Below are positions 50,753 to 59,776 of a DNA stretch of 64,000 bases, one piece after another. A program made the translations under genes and the position numbers. The notes under the pieces are model-generated. The model saw only the letters and a program-made list of their open reading frames with translations, searched no databases and was not told the origin of the DNA. Origin of the DNA: Haladaptatus paucihalophilus DX253 (GTDB lineage: Archaea; Halobacteriota; Halobacteria; Halobacteriales; Haladaptataceae); assembly GCF_000376445.1 (NCBI RefSeq), contig NZ_AQXI01000001.1, forward strand, positions 1,272,962 to 1,336,961, in the 5' to 3' direction. Every line of letters begins with the position of its first letter. Positions within the stretch are counted from its first letter, which is position 1.

Positions 50753-52426
50753 ATGGTTCGACGGAAAACGGTCGCCGGGGTTCCGGCGCACCTCGCAACC
50801 ATCCTTCGGGACGTGGGTGCGCTCGTACTGATGCAGGCGGCGATGATGACGTTCACCGTCGTCCTCGCGCTGGCGTTCGAAGAGTGGTACGCGGCGCTCG
50901 CGTTCCTGATCGCCGGAGGAATCACGGCCGCGGCCGGTGGCGCGGCGCGCATCGTCTTCGAGGACGCGCCGGACCCCGTGATGAAACACGGTATGGTCAT
51001 CGCCGCCGGAGGCTGGTTCGCCACCGCGATTTTCGGGTCGTTGCCCCTGTTCTTCGCCGCGCATCTGACGCCGGTTTCGGTGATGAACACCTACGTCCCG
51101 TCCGGCGCGGCGTACGACCCGATTCGCGTCGGCGGCGCGACCACGATGTCCAGCCTCGCGTACTTCCAGAACCCGCTTCACGCCGTCTTCGAGAGCATGT
51201 CCGGGTGGACCGGGAGCGGACTGACGATGGCGGTGCACGAACCGACGCTTCCGCGGGCGGTCCAGTGGTGGCGGTCGCTCATCCAGTGGGTCGGCGGGGT
51301 CGGCGTCATCGTCCTCACGACGGCGATTCTCGCCCGGCCGGGGAGCGGGAGTTACGCGCTCTACCGGGCGGAAGCGCGGGAAGAGCGGATTCATCCGAGC
51401 ATCATTCACACCGTCCAGACGGTGTGGCGTATCTTCCTGCTCTACACCGTACTCTCCGTGGCGGCGCTGTTCGTCGCCATCGTCGTCGCCAAGCCGCACC
51501 TCCCCCTGTTCGACGCGTTCTGGCAGGCGCTCAATCACGCCATGACGGGGCTTTCGACGGGTGGGTTCAGCGTCACGGACAACTCCATCCAATCCTACCA
51601 CTCGCCGCTGGTCGAGGCGGTGCTCCTGCCGATAATGGCGCTCGGTGCCATCGCCTTTCCGATTCACTACGTCATGCTCCACGATAGGGACCCGAAGCCG
51701 CTGGTTTCGGACACCCAGACGCGCTGGCTCTTCATCATCTTCGGCGCGGGTGTCGTCGTGCTCTCGGTCCAGAACATCGTCTCGTTGCCGTCCGCGAGCG
51801 CCGCCTTTCACCCCATCGGCTGGGCCGGACTCGAAGACATCGGCCTGTCGCCGCTGGCGGCAGACGCGGCCCGCGACTCCACGTTCCAGTTCGTGAGCGC
51901 GCTAACCTGCACGGGGTTTCAGTCGTCCAACATCGGCGACTGGGGACCGGGCGGGAAACTCATCGTCAGCGGCGCGATGGTGCTCGGCGGTGCCGCCGGA
52001 AGCACCGTCGGCGGCATCAAAATCATTCGCGGCTACATGATCAGCAAGGGGATTCAGTGGGAGTTCACCCGGGTGTTCCTCCCCTCCTCGGCGGTTATCA
52101 ACACGCGAATCGGCGACCGAGTTCTCAAACGCGATCAGATGTTCGAGGAGTTCAGCGAGGCGGCCATCGTGAGCATGTTGTGGATAATCCTCCTCATCAC
52201 CGGAAGCGTCCTTCTCGTCAACGTTGCTCCCGGATTCGGTTACGCGGATGCGCTGTTCGAGGTGGCGAGCGCCCAAGGAAACGTCGGCCTTTCGACCGGT
52301 ATCGTCGGCCCGAAGATGTCGTCGTTTGGTGAGGGAATGCTCATCCTGAACATGTGGATCGGCCGCCTCGAAATAATCCCGGTGCTCGTATTCATTCGCT
52401 CGGCCTTGCTCGGTCTAAACCCCTGA
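50753..52426 (+). CDS. trkH: Trk potassium uptake protein TrkH
   Basis: This 557-residue membrane protein has about ten to twelve helices and the four pore-loop repeats of TrkH. Selectivity-filter glycines are visible in SGWTGSGLT, GLSTGGFS, CTGFQSSN and GNVGLSTGI. It carries potassium into the cell and is controlled by TrkA, encoded directly upstream. The length is slightly above the bacterial norm because of an N-terminal extension. It suits a salt-in osmotic strategy. Confidence 0.94.
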   Translation: MVRRKTVAGVPAHLATILRDVGALVLMQAAMMTFTVVLALAFEEWYAALAFLIAGGITAAAGGAARIVFEDAPDPVMKHGMVIAAGGWFATAIFGSLPLFFAAHLTPVSVMNTYVPSGAAYDPIRVGGATTMSSLAYFQNPLHAVFESMSGWTGSGLTMAVHEPTLPRAVQWWRSLIQWVGGVGVIVLTTAILARPGSGSYALYRAEAREERIHPSIIHTVQTVWRIFLLYTVLSVAALFVAIVVAKPHLPLFDAFWQALNHAMTGLSTGGFSVTDNSIQSYHSPLVEAVLLPIMALGAIAFPIHYVMLHDRDPKPLVSDTQTRWLFIIFGAGVVVLSVQNIVSLPSASAAFHPIGWAGLEDIGLSPLAADAARDSTFQFVSALTCTGFQSSNIGDWGPGGKLIVSGAMVLGGAAGSTVGGIKIIRGYMISKGIQWEFTRVFLPSSAVINTRIGDRVLKRDQMFEEFSEAAIVSMLWIILLITGSVLLVNVAPGFGYADALFEVASAQGNVGLSTGIVGPKMSSFGEGMLILNMWIGRLEIIPVLVFIRSALLGLNP

Positions 52427-52631
52427 ACTGGTATATAAATAATTCGGCTGTTGTAGAGCGTTGCGCCCTCATTAACGATTCAGCAGCGTCTATAAACGAA
52501 ATGGGACGCTCAGAACCCATAATCTGGTCAAATCGCAAGACGGCGGCCGAATAAACGGTTCGAACGCCCTCCAACAGAGAGGGGTTTTTATGCTCGTGTC
52601 AAGGGTTGTACGAACTGAACAGGAAGTCACT

Positions 52632-52832
52632 ATGGCAACAAAAAATCAGGGGTTCTCGGCGATGGTGGAACTGTGCGACAACTGCGGCCGCGAAACGTCA
52701 CACTCGGTCTCCGTCGAGATACGAACGGAGAGCAAAAAACGGGAAAACGCCGAGTTCTCGCGTGAGCCGTACCGTGTCACACGGTGTCAGTCGTGTGGTG
52801 AGGAGAAGAGTCAGCGGATGAACAACGCGTAA
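52632..52832 (+). CDS. Small zinc-ribbon protein (66 aa)
   Basis: The product begins MATKNQGFSAMVELC and has two Cys pairs, C15/C18 (CDNC) and C52/C55 (CQSC), which form a rubredoxin-like zinc ribbon. The remaining sequence is charged, with no membrane segment. Haloarchaea have many such small zinc-finger proteins (often called muproteins), some linked to biofilm or swarming. The ATG at 52632 is preferred because the ribbon starts soon after; a TTTTTATGC element near 52583 may be its promoter. Confidence 0.75.
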   Translation: MATKNQGFSAMVELCDNCGRETSHSVSVEIRTESKKRENAEFSREPYRVTRCQSCGEEKSQRMNNA

Positions 52833-52927
52833 CGGGACGACCGATACATACTGCCGACGAAGCTACGCTCGTTCTCACGCTCGTTCGACGCGAACGTATC
52901 AGAAGATAACGACTGCGGTGACGCTGA

Positions 52928-53824
52928 TTATTCGGTGAACACTTCACACCCGTCCTCGGTGACGATGACCGAGTGTTCCTTCTGGCTGACGAGACAACCG
53001 TCCTCCTCTTTGAGCACCGGGTAGCCGTGAACGATGTTGTTCATCTTCAGGCGTCGAAGCGCCATCTTCGGTCGGGAGACGTCCAGCCAGCGGGTAGCGA
53101 AGGGGAGCGTTCGGAACTCCTCGGTGATCTGGGAGAGCGCCTGGCGGGCGCTTCGGTCGCGGACCGAGGATTCTCGTTCGAGGGCGAAAATCTCCTCTTC
53201 GGCACCTTCGCCGACCTTTCCCGTTCCGTCCGTGGCGAACGGTTCGATGGCAACCACGTCACCGACTTGGAGTTCGACGCCGCGCTCGACGCCGAGGTTC
53301 GGGATGTTCGGCTCCGTGTGCTGTTCGTAGTGGGCGAGGCCGTGCCCCGAGAGGTTGACGACCGGATTGTAGCCGTAACCCTCGATGACGGACTCGATTT
53401 CGGCCCCGATTTCGCCGGTCTCGACGCCGGGTTCGACGAGTTCGAGCGCGGCGTCGAGCGCTTCGGCGCTGGCCTCTGCTAGTTCGTCGTGGCCCGAGAG
53501 GTCCACGGTGATGGCGGTGTCGGCGAGCCATCCGTCCACGTGGACCCCGATGTCGAGGTTCACCATGTCTTCGCCGAAGGTCGTCTCGTCGTCGATTCCC
53601 GGCGTCGCGTGAGCCGCCTCCTCGTCGATGCTGATGTTCACGGGGAACGCGGGCTTCCCGCCGAGTTCGCGGATGCGGTCCTCCGCGAACTCCGCGACTT
53701 CGAGGTGGGTCACGCCGACATCGACTTTCTCGGCGGCTTCCGCTCGCACCTGTGCGAGGATTTCACCGGCCTCCCGATGTTTTTCGTACTTTTCGGCCGA
53801 GAGGTCTACGTCCTGCTCGCTCAT
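52928..53824 (-). CDS. map: Methionine aminopeptidase, type II
   Basis: This 298-residue enzyme removes N-terminal Met from new proteins. Metal ligands of the pita-bread fold are in NLDIGVHVDGWLADTAIT (two Asp) and LSGHGLAHY (His), then in the Glu-bearing AIEPFATDG and the final segment with SVIVTEDGCEVFTE. The archaeal type II helical insertion is present around residues 190-250. Length and residues are normal. Confidence 0.94.
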   Translation of the reverse strand: MSEQDVDLSAEKYEKHREAGEILAQVRAEAAEKVDVGVTHLEVAEFAEDRIRELGGKPAFPVNISIDEEAAHATPGIDDETTFGEDMVNLDIGVHVDGWLADTAITVDLSGHDELAEASAEALDAALELVEPGVETGEIGAEIESVIEGYGYNPVVNLSGHGLAHYEQHTEPNIPNLGVERGVELQVGDVVAIEPFATDGTGKVGEGAEEEIFALERESSVRDRSARQALSQITEEFRTLPFATRWLDVSRPKMALRRLKMNNIVHGYPVLKEEDGCLVSQKEHSVIVTEDGCEVFTE

Positions 53825-53888
53825 GCCTCGTTATTCTCCCGAACGCCGGAAAGAGTTTGCGTTACGGCGAAACCGGGCGACGGAGCGA

Positions 53889-54788
53889 CTACCGAGTCGC
53901 TGCGGTCTGCATCGCGTCGCTGTTGAACGCACTGCCCGCATTTCCGTCCCGGTCGAGGACGATGACGCCCGCACTCGAGCCGGTGAGTTCGGCGAACTCC
54001 TCGATGGCGCGGTCCGCCGCCTCCTGTGCGTCGAATCCAGATTCGAGGTGGCGAACCGCCCGCCGGGTCAGCGTCGATTTGGCGATGTCCTCACCGGCAC
54101 CGGTCGAACTCGCCGCACCCGCCGGGGCCGCGTAGAACCCGCTTCCGATTTGGGGAACGTCGCCGACCCGACCCGCGAGCGCGAGCCACCGCCCGCCGGT
54201 CGAGGTGGCCGCCGCGAACTCCTCGCCGTCGTAGGCGACCGCCCCGACCGTATCGTGGTCTCGCGGGTCGCCCCCGCTCGACTTCTCCGCGGCGCTGCGC
54301 GCCGCGTTCCCCCCGAACTTCTCGCGGAGCAAATCGAGGTGCTGGCTCGGCGACCCCTCGGGCGTGTCGTGGCCTGCCCACCGCTCCCGGCTCTTTTTTG
54401 TCCAGAGGTCGATGTCGGTTTCGACGCCAAAATCGGCCGCGAGCGAGACGGCGTGCTCGCCGCTGACGAGGACGTGCGGCGTCTCCTCCATGACGACGCG
54501 GGCCGCGCTGACGGCGTGTTCGACGCCGGGCATGGAACAGGCCGCGCCCGCTTCGCGGTCGCTCGTCATGATTCCGGCGTCGGTTCGAATCTCCCCGTCG
54601 CTCTGAACCGCGCCGCCGACGCCCGCGTTGAACCGCGGTGAGGATTCGAGGACGTGAACCGCCGCTTCGACGGCATCGACGACCGTCTCCTGGTCGCCGC
54701 CGACGCTCGCCGCTTCGTCGAGGACGGCCTGTCGAGGGGTCGGTTCGTCCGGTTCGCCGCCAGCACCGCCGTGAACGATGACTTGCAT
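53889..54788 (-). CDS. Isoaspartyl peptidase/L-asparaginase, Ntn-hydrolase type
   Basis: This 299-residue protein begins MQVIVHGGAGG and has the autocleavage site with the catalytic Thr in HDTVGAVAYDG (about residue 180), plus the GRVGDVPQIGSGFYA block. The precursor is cut before this Thr to give two chains. It hydrolyses isoaspartyl dipeptides and asparagine. A GTG two codons upstream is an alternative start. The middle part before the Thr is charged and variable, as usual. Confidence 0.9.
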   Translation of the reverse strand: MQVIVHGGAGGEPDEPTPRQAVLDEAASVGGDQETVVDAVEAAVHVLESSPRFNAGVGGAVQSDGEIRTDAGIMTSDREAGAACSMPGVEHAVSAARVVMEETPHVLVSGEHAVSLAADFGVETDIDLWTKKSRERWAGHDTPEGSPSQHLDLLREKFGGNAARSAAEKSSGGDPRDHDTVGAVAYDGEEFAAATSTGGRWLALAGRVGDVPQIGSGFYAAPAGAASSTGAGEDIAKSTLTRRAVRHLESGFDAQEAADRAIEEFAELTGSSAGVIVLDRDGNAGSAFNSDAMQTAATR

Positions 54789-54856
54789 GCGCACCCGTCT
54801 CGCGTGCGACGGCTTAAGTTCACGTCAAACGGCAGTCCGGGTCGAATCCCGCGGAG

Positions 54857-55090
54857 ATGACAGCGGAGAATATAACTGAACTGAACGAAATGGTTGGTCA
54901 AACGATGCCGATGTACGAGCGGGGCGACGCGGACGACGACCTCGCTGCGAGTTCGTGGCCGATGTACGGCTACGACGACGGAAAAACGAACGATAGTTCG
55001 CACACGAGCGCGCCGACGACGGGGCGAACGAAGGCGATTTCGACGGCCGTTGCTAGGCCCGATTACCCCGCCGAACACCTAACTGTTTAA
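54857..55090 (+). CDS. Possible small acidic protein (77 aa), weakly supported
   Basis: This frame reads MTAENITELNEMVGQTMPMY, then a polar, low-complexity tail rich in Asp, Ser and Thr. No motif is seen. It fills most of the 370-base space between divergently placed genes. The composition is acidic, as expected in a halophile, but the tail could equally be non-coding. No strong promoter was found. Confidence 0.3.
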   Translation: MTAENITELNEMVGQTMPMYERGDADDDLAASSWPMYGYDDGKTNDSSHTSAPTTGRTKAISTAVARPDYPAEHLTV

Positions 55091-55127
55091 GGGCGTATAA
55101 GGCCCATACGGGGGCCAAACGGCAGGC

Positions 55128-55135
55128 CTTTTATC
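55128..55135 (+). promoter_or_regulatory. TATA-like box of icd
   Basis: CCTTTTATCC is centred about 31 nt before the icd ATG, consistent with a leaderless or nearly leaderless message. Confidence 0.5.
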
Positions 55136-55161
55136 CTCGTCGTTCGGATGTTCACACGTTC

Positions 55162-56427
55162 ATGAGCTACGAGTACGACAAAGTAGAGGTACCGGAGGAC
55201 GGGGGCCAGATCACGTACGACGAGGAGACAGGCGAACTCGACGTGCCGGAGAACCCCATCATTCCGATCATCCACGGGGACGGAATCGGGACGGACGTCG
55301 GCCCGGCCGCACAGAAAGTGCTCGACGCCGCCGCGAAAGCGACCGGCCGCGAAATCAACTGGATGCGCGTCTACGCCGGTGCGAGCGCCCGCGAGAAGTA
55401 CGACGAGAACCTCCCGGACGACACCGTCGAAGCCATCAAGGAGTTCAACATCGCCATCAAGGGACCGCTCACGACCCCCGTCGGCGCTGGCTTCCGCAGC
55501 CTGAACGTCGCGCTCCGCAAGACGCTCGACCTGTACGCGAACGTCCGCCCGACCTACCACCTCGACGGCGTTCCGTCGCCCGTCAAACACCCCGAGGCGA
55601 TGGATATGGTCTTCTTCCGTGAGAACACTGAGGACGTCTACGCCGGTATCGAGTGGGAAGCCGGAACCGAGGAAGTCGAGCAAGTCAAGGCCTTCGTCGA
55701 GGAGGACATGGGCCAGGACGGCGTCATCCACGACGGCCCTGTCGGCATCGGTATCAAGCCCATCACGGAGTACGGAACGAAGCGCCTCGTCCGCGAGGCC
55801 ATCGAGTACGCCCTCGAGAACGACCGAGATTCCGTCACGCTCGTCCACAAGGGCAACATCATGAAGTTCACCGAAGGCGCGTTCCGCGACTGGGGCTACG
55901 AACTCGCCGAGGAGGAGTTCGGCGACGTCACCATCACGGAAGACGAACTGTGGGACGAGTACGACGGCGAACAGCCCGAGGACAAGCTCGTCGTCAAGGA
56001 CCGCATCGCGGACAACATGCTCCAGCAGCTTCTCACCCGCACGGACCAGTACGACGTCATCGCCACGATGAACCTGAACGGCGACTACATGTCCGACGCC
56101 GCGGGCGCTCAAATCGGCGGCCTCGGCATCGCACCCGGTGCGAACTTCGGCGACCACCGCTGTCTCGCCGAACCGGTCCACGGCTCCGCGCCGAAGTACG
56201 CCGGTGAGGACAAAGTGAACCCGACCGCGATGATCCTCTCGGGTCGTCTCATGCTCGAATACATGGGCTGGAAGGACGCCGGTCAACTCGTCCGCGACGC
56301 CGTCGAAGAGACCATCTCCTCCGGTAAGGTCACCTACGACCTCGAACGCCAGATCGAAGGCGGCGAGAAACTCGCCACGAGCGAGTACGCCGACGCCATC
56401 GTCGAGAATATCGAGAAATTAGCGTAA
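55162..56427 (+). CDS. icd: Isocitrate dehydrogenase (NADP-dependent)
   Basis: This 421-residue TCA-cycle enzyme converts isocitrate to 2-oxoglutarate. Substrate-binding residues are in FRSLNVALRKTLDLYANVRP, and the metal and catalytic segment includes NLNGDYMSDAAGAQIGGLG. The phosphate-binding part of the cofactor site lies near EPVHGSAPKYAG. Strong similarity in length and motifs to the Haloferax enzyme supports NADP specificity. Codon use is strongly biased to GC-ending codons, suggesting high expression. Confidence 0.96.
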   Translation: MSYEYDKVEVPEDGGQITYDEETGELDVPENPIIPIIHGDGIGTDVGPAAQKVLDAAAKATGREINWMRVYAGASAREKYDENLPDDTVEAIKEFNIAIKGPLTTPVGAGFRSLNVALRKTLDLYANVRPTYHLDGVPSPVKHPEAMDMVFFRENTEDVYAGIEWEAGTEEVEQVKAFVEEDMGQDGVIHDGPVGIGIKPITEYGTKRLVREAIEYALENDRDSVTLVHKGNIMKFTEGAFRDWGYELAEEEFGDVTITEDELWDEYDGEQPEDKLVVKDRIADNMLQQLLTRTDQYDVIATMNLNGDYMSDAAGAQIGGLGIAPGANFGDHRCLAEPVHGSAPKYAGEDKVNPTAMILSGRLMLEYMGWKDAGQLVRDAVEETISSGKVTYDLERQIEGGEKLATSEYADAIVENIEKLA

Positions 56428-56485
56428 CCAATTCTCGAACCTTCACGGCAGAGCCGCGAAGACATCGAAAAACTTTCGCAGAGCG

Positions 56486-56516
56486 TTTTTCTGGCACCTG
56501 AAAATCTCCGATTTTC
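56486..56516 (+). terminator. Possible terminator after icd
   Basis: A T5 tract (56486-56490) is followed by a 7-bp inverted repeat GAAAATC/GATTTTC at 56500-56516. Archaeal termination relies mostly on T-tracts, so the tract is the likelier signal. Confidence 0.35.
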
Positions 56517-56614
56517 GGTCCCTCAAAAAAGGAGTGAACGGAACGTTACTCTCGCACTTTTCCGAGCGTACCGCATCGCTGAAATCGCGTTACTACAGGG
56601 TGACTACCCTCGAT

Positions 56615-57184
56615 TCAGCAGTCCTTTCTTTCGTCTCCGTCCGACGTGTCGGTACCGTCCGTTCCGTCGTCGGCGTTGTCATCTCCGGAATCGTTCGGTT
56701 GGCCGAGGTCCATCGTCGCGTCCGTATCGCTTTGGACTTCACCGACGAGGTTCCCGTCGTAGTAGACGCTGACCGTCACCGACCCGTCGTCGGTAGTGTT
56801 GGTTTCGAGGTAGTTCCCGTCGAAGGTCCCGGATTCACCCTGACTCGTCTCGTACCGTATCGTGAGGTCGGCGACGGAATCCCCGCTGCCGTCGTTGCGG
56901 ATGGTGAAGGCCGCGAGGTCGTCCTCCTTATCGACGCCCAACGGGACGACGGTAAGGTACACATCACAGTTGCCCGGCACGGTGGCGTTTTCACCGCTAT
57001 CACAGGTGAACTCCTCCGCTGCGGGGGAGTCGTCCAGCGTAGCTGGACCGTCCGGCGATGCCGAGGTGGTGGTTTCACGATTCGCCTGGAGACCGAACGC
57101 GCTCCCGGCGAACGCGGCGGCAATTACGACGGACGATAGCACGAACACGGTCACGACCGCTTTCGTTCGATTCGTTCCTTTCAT
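56615..57184 (-). CDS. Exported protein of unknown function with type IV-pilin-like N-terminus
   Basis: This 189-residue protein has a short basic start (MKGTNRTKAVVTVFVLSSVV) and a hydrophobic helix to about residue 32, then a beta-rich outer domain with two Cys (about 61 and 73) that could form a disulfide. The tail is very acidic and Asp/Gly-rich and ends in Cys. It could be secreted or pilin-like, but no processing site is certain. A perfect 8-bp inverted repeat lies about 96-114 nt upstream. Confidence 0.65.
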   Translation of the reverse strand: MKGTNRTKAVVTVFVLSSVVIAAAFAGSAFGLQANRETTTSASPDGPATLDDSPAAEEFTCDSGENATVPGNCDVYLTVVPLGVDKEDDLAAFTIRNDGSGDSVADLTIRYETSQGESGTFDGNYLETNTTDDGSVTVSVYYDGNLVGEVQSDTDATMDLGQPNDSGDDNADDGTDGTDTSDGDERKDC

Positions 57185-57279
57185 GGATTGATCTCAGGTA
57201 TGATTGTCGTTCGCGTTCGGACTCGACCGTCGCATACGGTCGAGCCGTCACGGTAGAATACCTGTCACGACCCCTCATA

Positions 57280-57298
57280 TTAACTAATGGTTAGTTAA
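57280..57298. promoter_or_regulatory. Inverted repeat, candidate operator upstream of the exported protein gene
   Basis: TTAACTAA and TTAGTTAA flank a TGG spacer, giving a perfect 8-bp dyad. A TATA-like TTAATATG overlaps it on the minus strand. It resembles a dimeric regulator site; the regulator is unknown. Confidence 0.45.
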
Positions 57299-57418
57299 AA
57301 AGACAATCTCCCCATATCTCAATAAATCCGGGATTTGTCCGAAACGCACCAGAACTCCTCGAGAGACGAAATGCGATGCGCTAAATCGGTCTCACTCCCG
57401 GAATCCGATTGCGACGCG

Positions 57419-57679
57419 TTACGCGGGCCGAATCCGCGCCAGCGCGTCGCCGCGTTCGAACTCCTCGGTTTCGTCCACCAGTCGTTCGACCAGTTCGCCC
57501 GTCGCGGGGGCGGGCACGTCCACGCTCACCTTCTCGATTTGAATCTCGGCGATGGTGTCACCCTCCTCGACGTCGCTTCCCTCGCGGACGAACCAGTTGG
57601 CGACGATCGCCTCCGTCACGTCCTGTGCGTCCTCGGGCCAGACCGCGGCCGAATCGACGGGAACGAGGTCCTCACTCAT
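57419..57679 (-). CDS. Stand-alone lipoyl-domain carrier protein
   Basis: This 86-residue protein is a single lipoyl/biotinyl domain. The likely modified lysine is Lys50 in IAEIQIEKVSVDV, and the hairpin is preceded by VREGSDVEEGDTI. It overlaps the E1-beta gene by 8 nt, so it should serve as the swinging arm of this complex. It lacks the catalytic and E1/E3-binding domains of a full E2, which is unusual. The acyltransferase and E3 parts may be encoded elsewhere. Confidence 0.85.
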   Translation of the reverse strand: MSEDLVPVDSAAVWPEDAQDVTEAIVANWFVREGSDVEEGDTIAEIQIEKVSVDVPAPATGELVERLVDETEEFERGDALARIRPA

Positions 57680-58688
57680 CGTTGACGGAGCGGACGGCCT
57701 CGATGATGTCGTCGGTCCCGGGGTTGACCTCCTGTTCCAGCGGACGGGCGTACGGAATCGGCGTGTCCGGCATGGTCACGCGTTCGACCGCGGTGAGGTC
57801 GGAGAGACCGTTCTCCGCCGCGCGTGCGATGATTTCACCCGAAACGCCGAACGAACGGTAATCCTCGTCCACCACGACGAGTCGGCCGGTCTTCGACACC
57901 GACTCGACTATCGTCTCGGTGTCGAGCGGCACCAACGAGCGGAGGTCCACGACCTCCACGTCCACCTCGTCCGCGAGGTCCTCGGCGGCTTCGATGGCGC
58001 GGTGAACGTGCAGACCGAGCGTGACGACGGTCACGTCGTCACCCTCTCGCTTCACGTCCGCCTCGCCGAACTCGACCGTGTAGTCCTCGTCGGGGACGGC
58101 GGTCTTCGGTCCCTCGGGGGCGGGCATCCAGCCGATTCCCATCAGGCGCTTGTGGAACATGAAGACGACCGGGTCGTCGTCGCGGATGGCGGCGTGCATC
58201 AGCCCCTTGGCGTCGTAGGCCGTGGACGGGACGACCACCTTCATGCCCGGCAGATGGGCGAACGTCCCGTAGAGCGTCTGGGAGTGCTGGGCGGCGTCGT
58301 TGTACGTGCCGCCGACGGCCGTCATCAACACCATCGGGACGCTGACGCTTCCGCCGCTCATGTAGGTGTTCTTCGCCATCTGGTTGTATATCTGGTCCAT
58401 GGCGACGCCGAAGAAATCCACGAACATCAGTTCGGCAATCGGGCGCATCCCGGACTGGGCCGCGCCGACCGCCGCACCGAGGAAGGCGGTTTCGCTGATG
58501 GGCACGTCCATGATTCGGTCGCGGTCGAACTCGTCGAGAAGCCCCTGCGTGCTGTCGAAGATGCCGCCGTAATCGGCGATGTCCTCGCCCATGACGAACA
58601 CGTCGTCGCTCTCGCGCATCTCGTGTGCGATGGCGTCCACCATGGCGCGACTCATCGTCAGTTCCTTGCCGTCCGACGCCGCCATCAC
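57672..58688 (-). CDS. 2-oxoacid/acetoin dehydrogenase E1 component, beta subunit
   Basis: This 338-residue protein has the transketolase-like pyrimidine domain (GEDIADYGGIFDSTQGLLDEF, MRPIAELMFVDF) and the C-terminal transketolase domain (VDVEVVDLRSLVPLDTETI). With the alpha subunit it decarboxylates a 2-oxo acid or acetoin using thiamine diphosphate. It overlaps E1-alpha upstream by 4 nt and the lipoyl carrier downstream by 8 nt. The substrate is not certain; the acetoin- or branched-chain-type is suggested by similarity in style only. Confidence 0.9.
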   Translation of the reverse strand: MMAASDGKELTMSRAMVDAIAHEMRESDDVFVMGEDIADYGGIFDSTQGLLDEFDRDRIMDVPISETAFLGAAVGAAQSGMRPIAELMFVDFFGVAMDQIYNQMAKNTYMSGGSVSVPMVLMTAVGGTYNDAAQHSQTLYGTFAHLPGMKVVVPSTAYDAKGLMHAAIRDDDPVVFMFHKRLMGIGWMPAPEGPKTAVPDEDYTVEFGEADVKREGDDVTVVTLGLHVHRAIEAAEDLADEVDVEVVDLRSLVPLDTETIVESVSKTGRLVVVDEDYRSFGVSGEIIARAAENGLSDLTAVERVTMPDTPIPYARPLEQEVNPGTDDIIEAVRSVNDE

Positions 58689-59707
58689 TCACCACCTCGC
58701 AGGGTTTCCGCGTAGCCGTCCGGCGGATTCGTGAACACGTCCTCGTAGGCCTCCTCGGGATCCGGTTCGGGTTGCTCTTTGGCCCACTCGATGGCGTCCT
58801 CGACGCGCTCTTTCGCACGCGAACGAATCTCCTCGATGGTCCCCTCGTCCGCGCCCGTCGCGCGAAGGTCGGCCTCGAGTCGGTCGATGGAATCGAGGTG
58901 CTGTGCCCGTTCGGTGTCCGTGTCCGGGCGGTAGGCCTCGGCGTCTCCCATGAAGTGTCCCATTCGGCGGTGGACCTGCACTTCCAACAGGGTTGGCCCG
59001 TTGCCGTCGCGGGCGCGGCCGACCGCTTCGCCGGCCGCCTCGTAGACGGCCGTCGCGTCGTCGTGGTCCACGCGGTGGCCCGGCATGTCGAACCCGTCCG
59101 CGCGCTGGGCACCGTTTTCAACGTCCGTCACCCGCCCTTTGGGCATGCTGATGGCCCAGTCGTTGTCCTCGACGACGAAGATGACCGGCAAGTCGTGAAC
59201 GCTGGCGAGGTTCAGCGATTCGAGGAAACCGCCTTGGTCGATGGCCCCTTCCCCGAGGAACGCGACGGCCACGCTGTCCTCGTTTCGCTTCTTCGACGCG
59301 AGCGCGGCACCGACCGCGGGCGGACAGCCCTCGGCGATGATGCCGCTCGCCGAAAAGTTCACGTCGGGGTCGAACAGATGCATGTGTCCGCCCTTCCCCT
59401 TACAGAGGCCCGTCTCCCGGCCGAATATCTCGGCGGTCATCCGCTTCAAGTCCACGCCCTTGGCGATGGCGACGTGATGCGGACGGTGCGGTCCCGTCAC
59501 CGTATCGTCGTCGCGGAGGTGCTGGCAGACGCCAGCGCCCGATGCCTCGTGCCCCGCGGCGAGGTGCAACTCGCCCGGTATCGGCCCGGCGGAGATGTCG
59601 AACGCCGGTTGTTTCCCCTCCAGATACTCCTCCTGTAATCGCTCCTCGTAGTGACGCGCCGTCACCATGTTTTCCAGCATCTCCTCCAATTCGGTAACTC
59701 CTATCAT
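58685..59707 (-). CDS. 2-oxoacid/acetoin dehydrogenase E1 component, alpha subunit
   Basis: This 340-residue protein carries the thiamine-diphosphate motif: GEGAIDQGGF (GDG-like) and the NN-type end with VEDNDWAIS. The active-site region with GKGGHMHLFD and the HRVDHDD segment are typical of E1-alpha. It starts the three-gene operon alpha-beta-lipoyl. A TATA-like TTATTATC near 59740-59748 lies about 38 nt upstream. The substrate is unknown; pyruvate, branched-chain oxo acids and acetoin remain possible. Confidence 0.9.
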   Translation of the reverse strand: MIGVTELEEMLENMVTARHYEERLQEEYLEGKQPAFDISAGPIPGELHLAAGHEASGAGVCQHLRDDDTVTGPHRPHHVAIAKGVDLKRMTAEIFGRETGLCKGKGGHMHLFDPDVNFSASGIIAEGCPPAVGAALASKKRNEDSVAVAFLGEGAIDQGGFLESLNLASVHDLPVIFVVEDNDWAISMPKGRVTDVENGAQRADGFDMPGHRVDHDDATAVYEAAGEAVGRARDGNGPTLLEVQVHRRMGHFMGDAEAYRPDTDTERAQHLDSIDRLEADLRATGADEGTIEEIRSRAKERVEDAIEWAKEQPEPDPEEAYEDVFTNPPDGYAETLRGGE

Positions 59708-59776
59708 GGCACACTACCGCAGGTGCCTACAACCATCACGATAATAAGTTTCAGTTACGCTGCGGTGCGAACCGTC

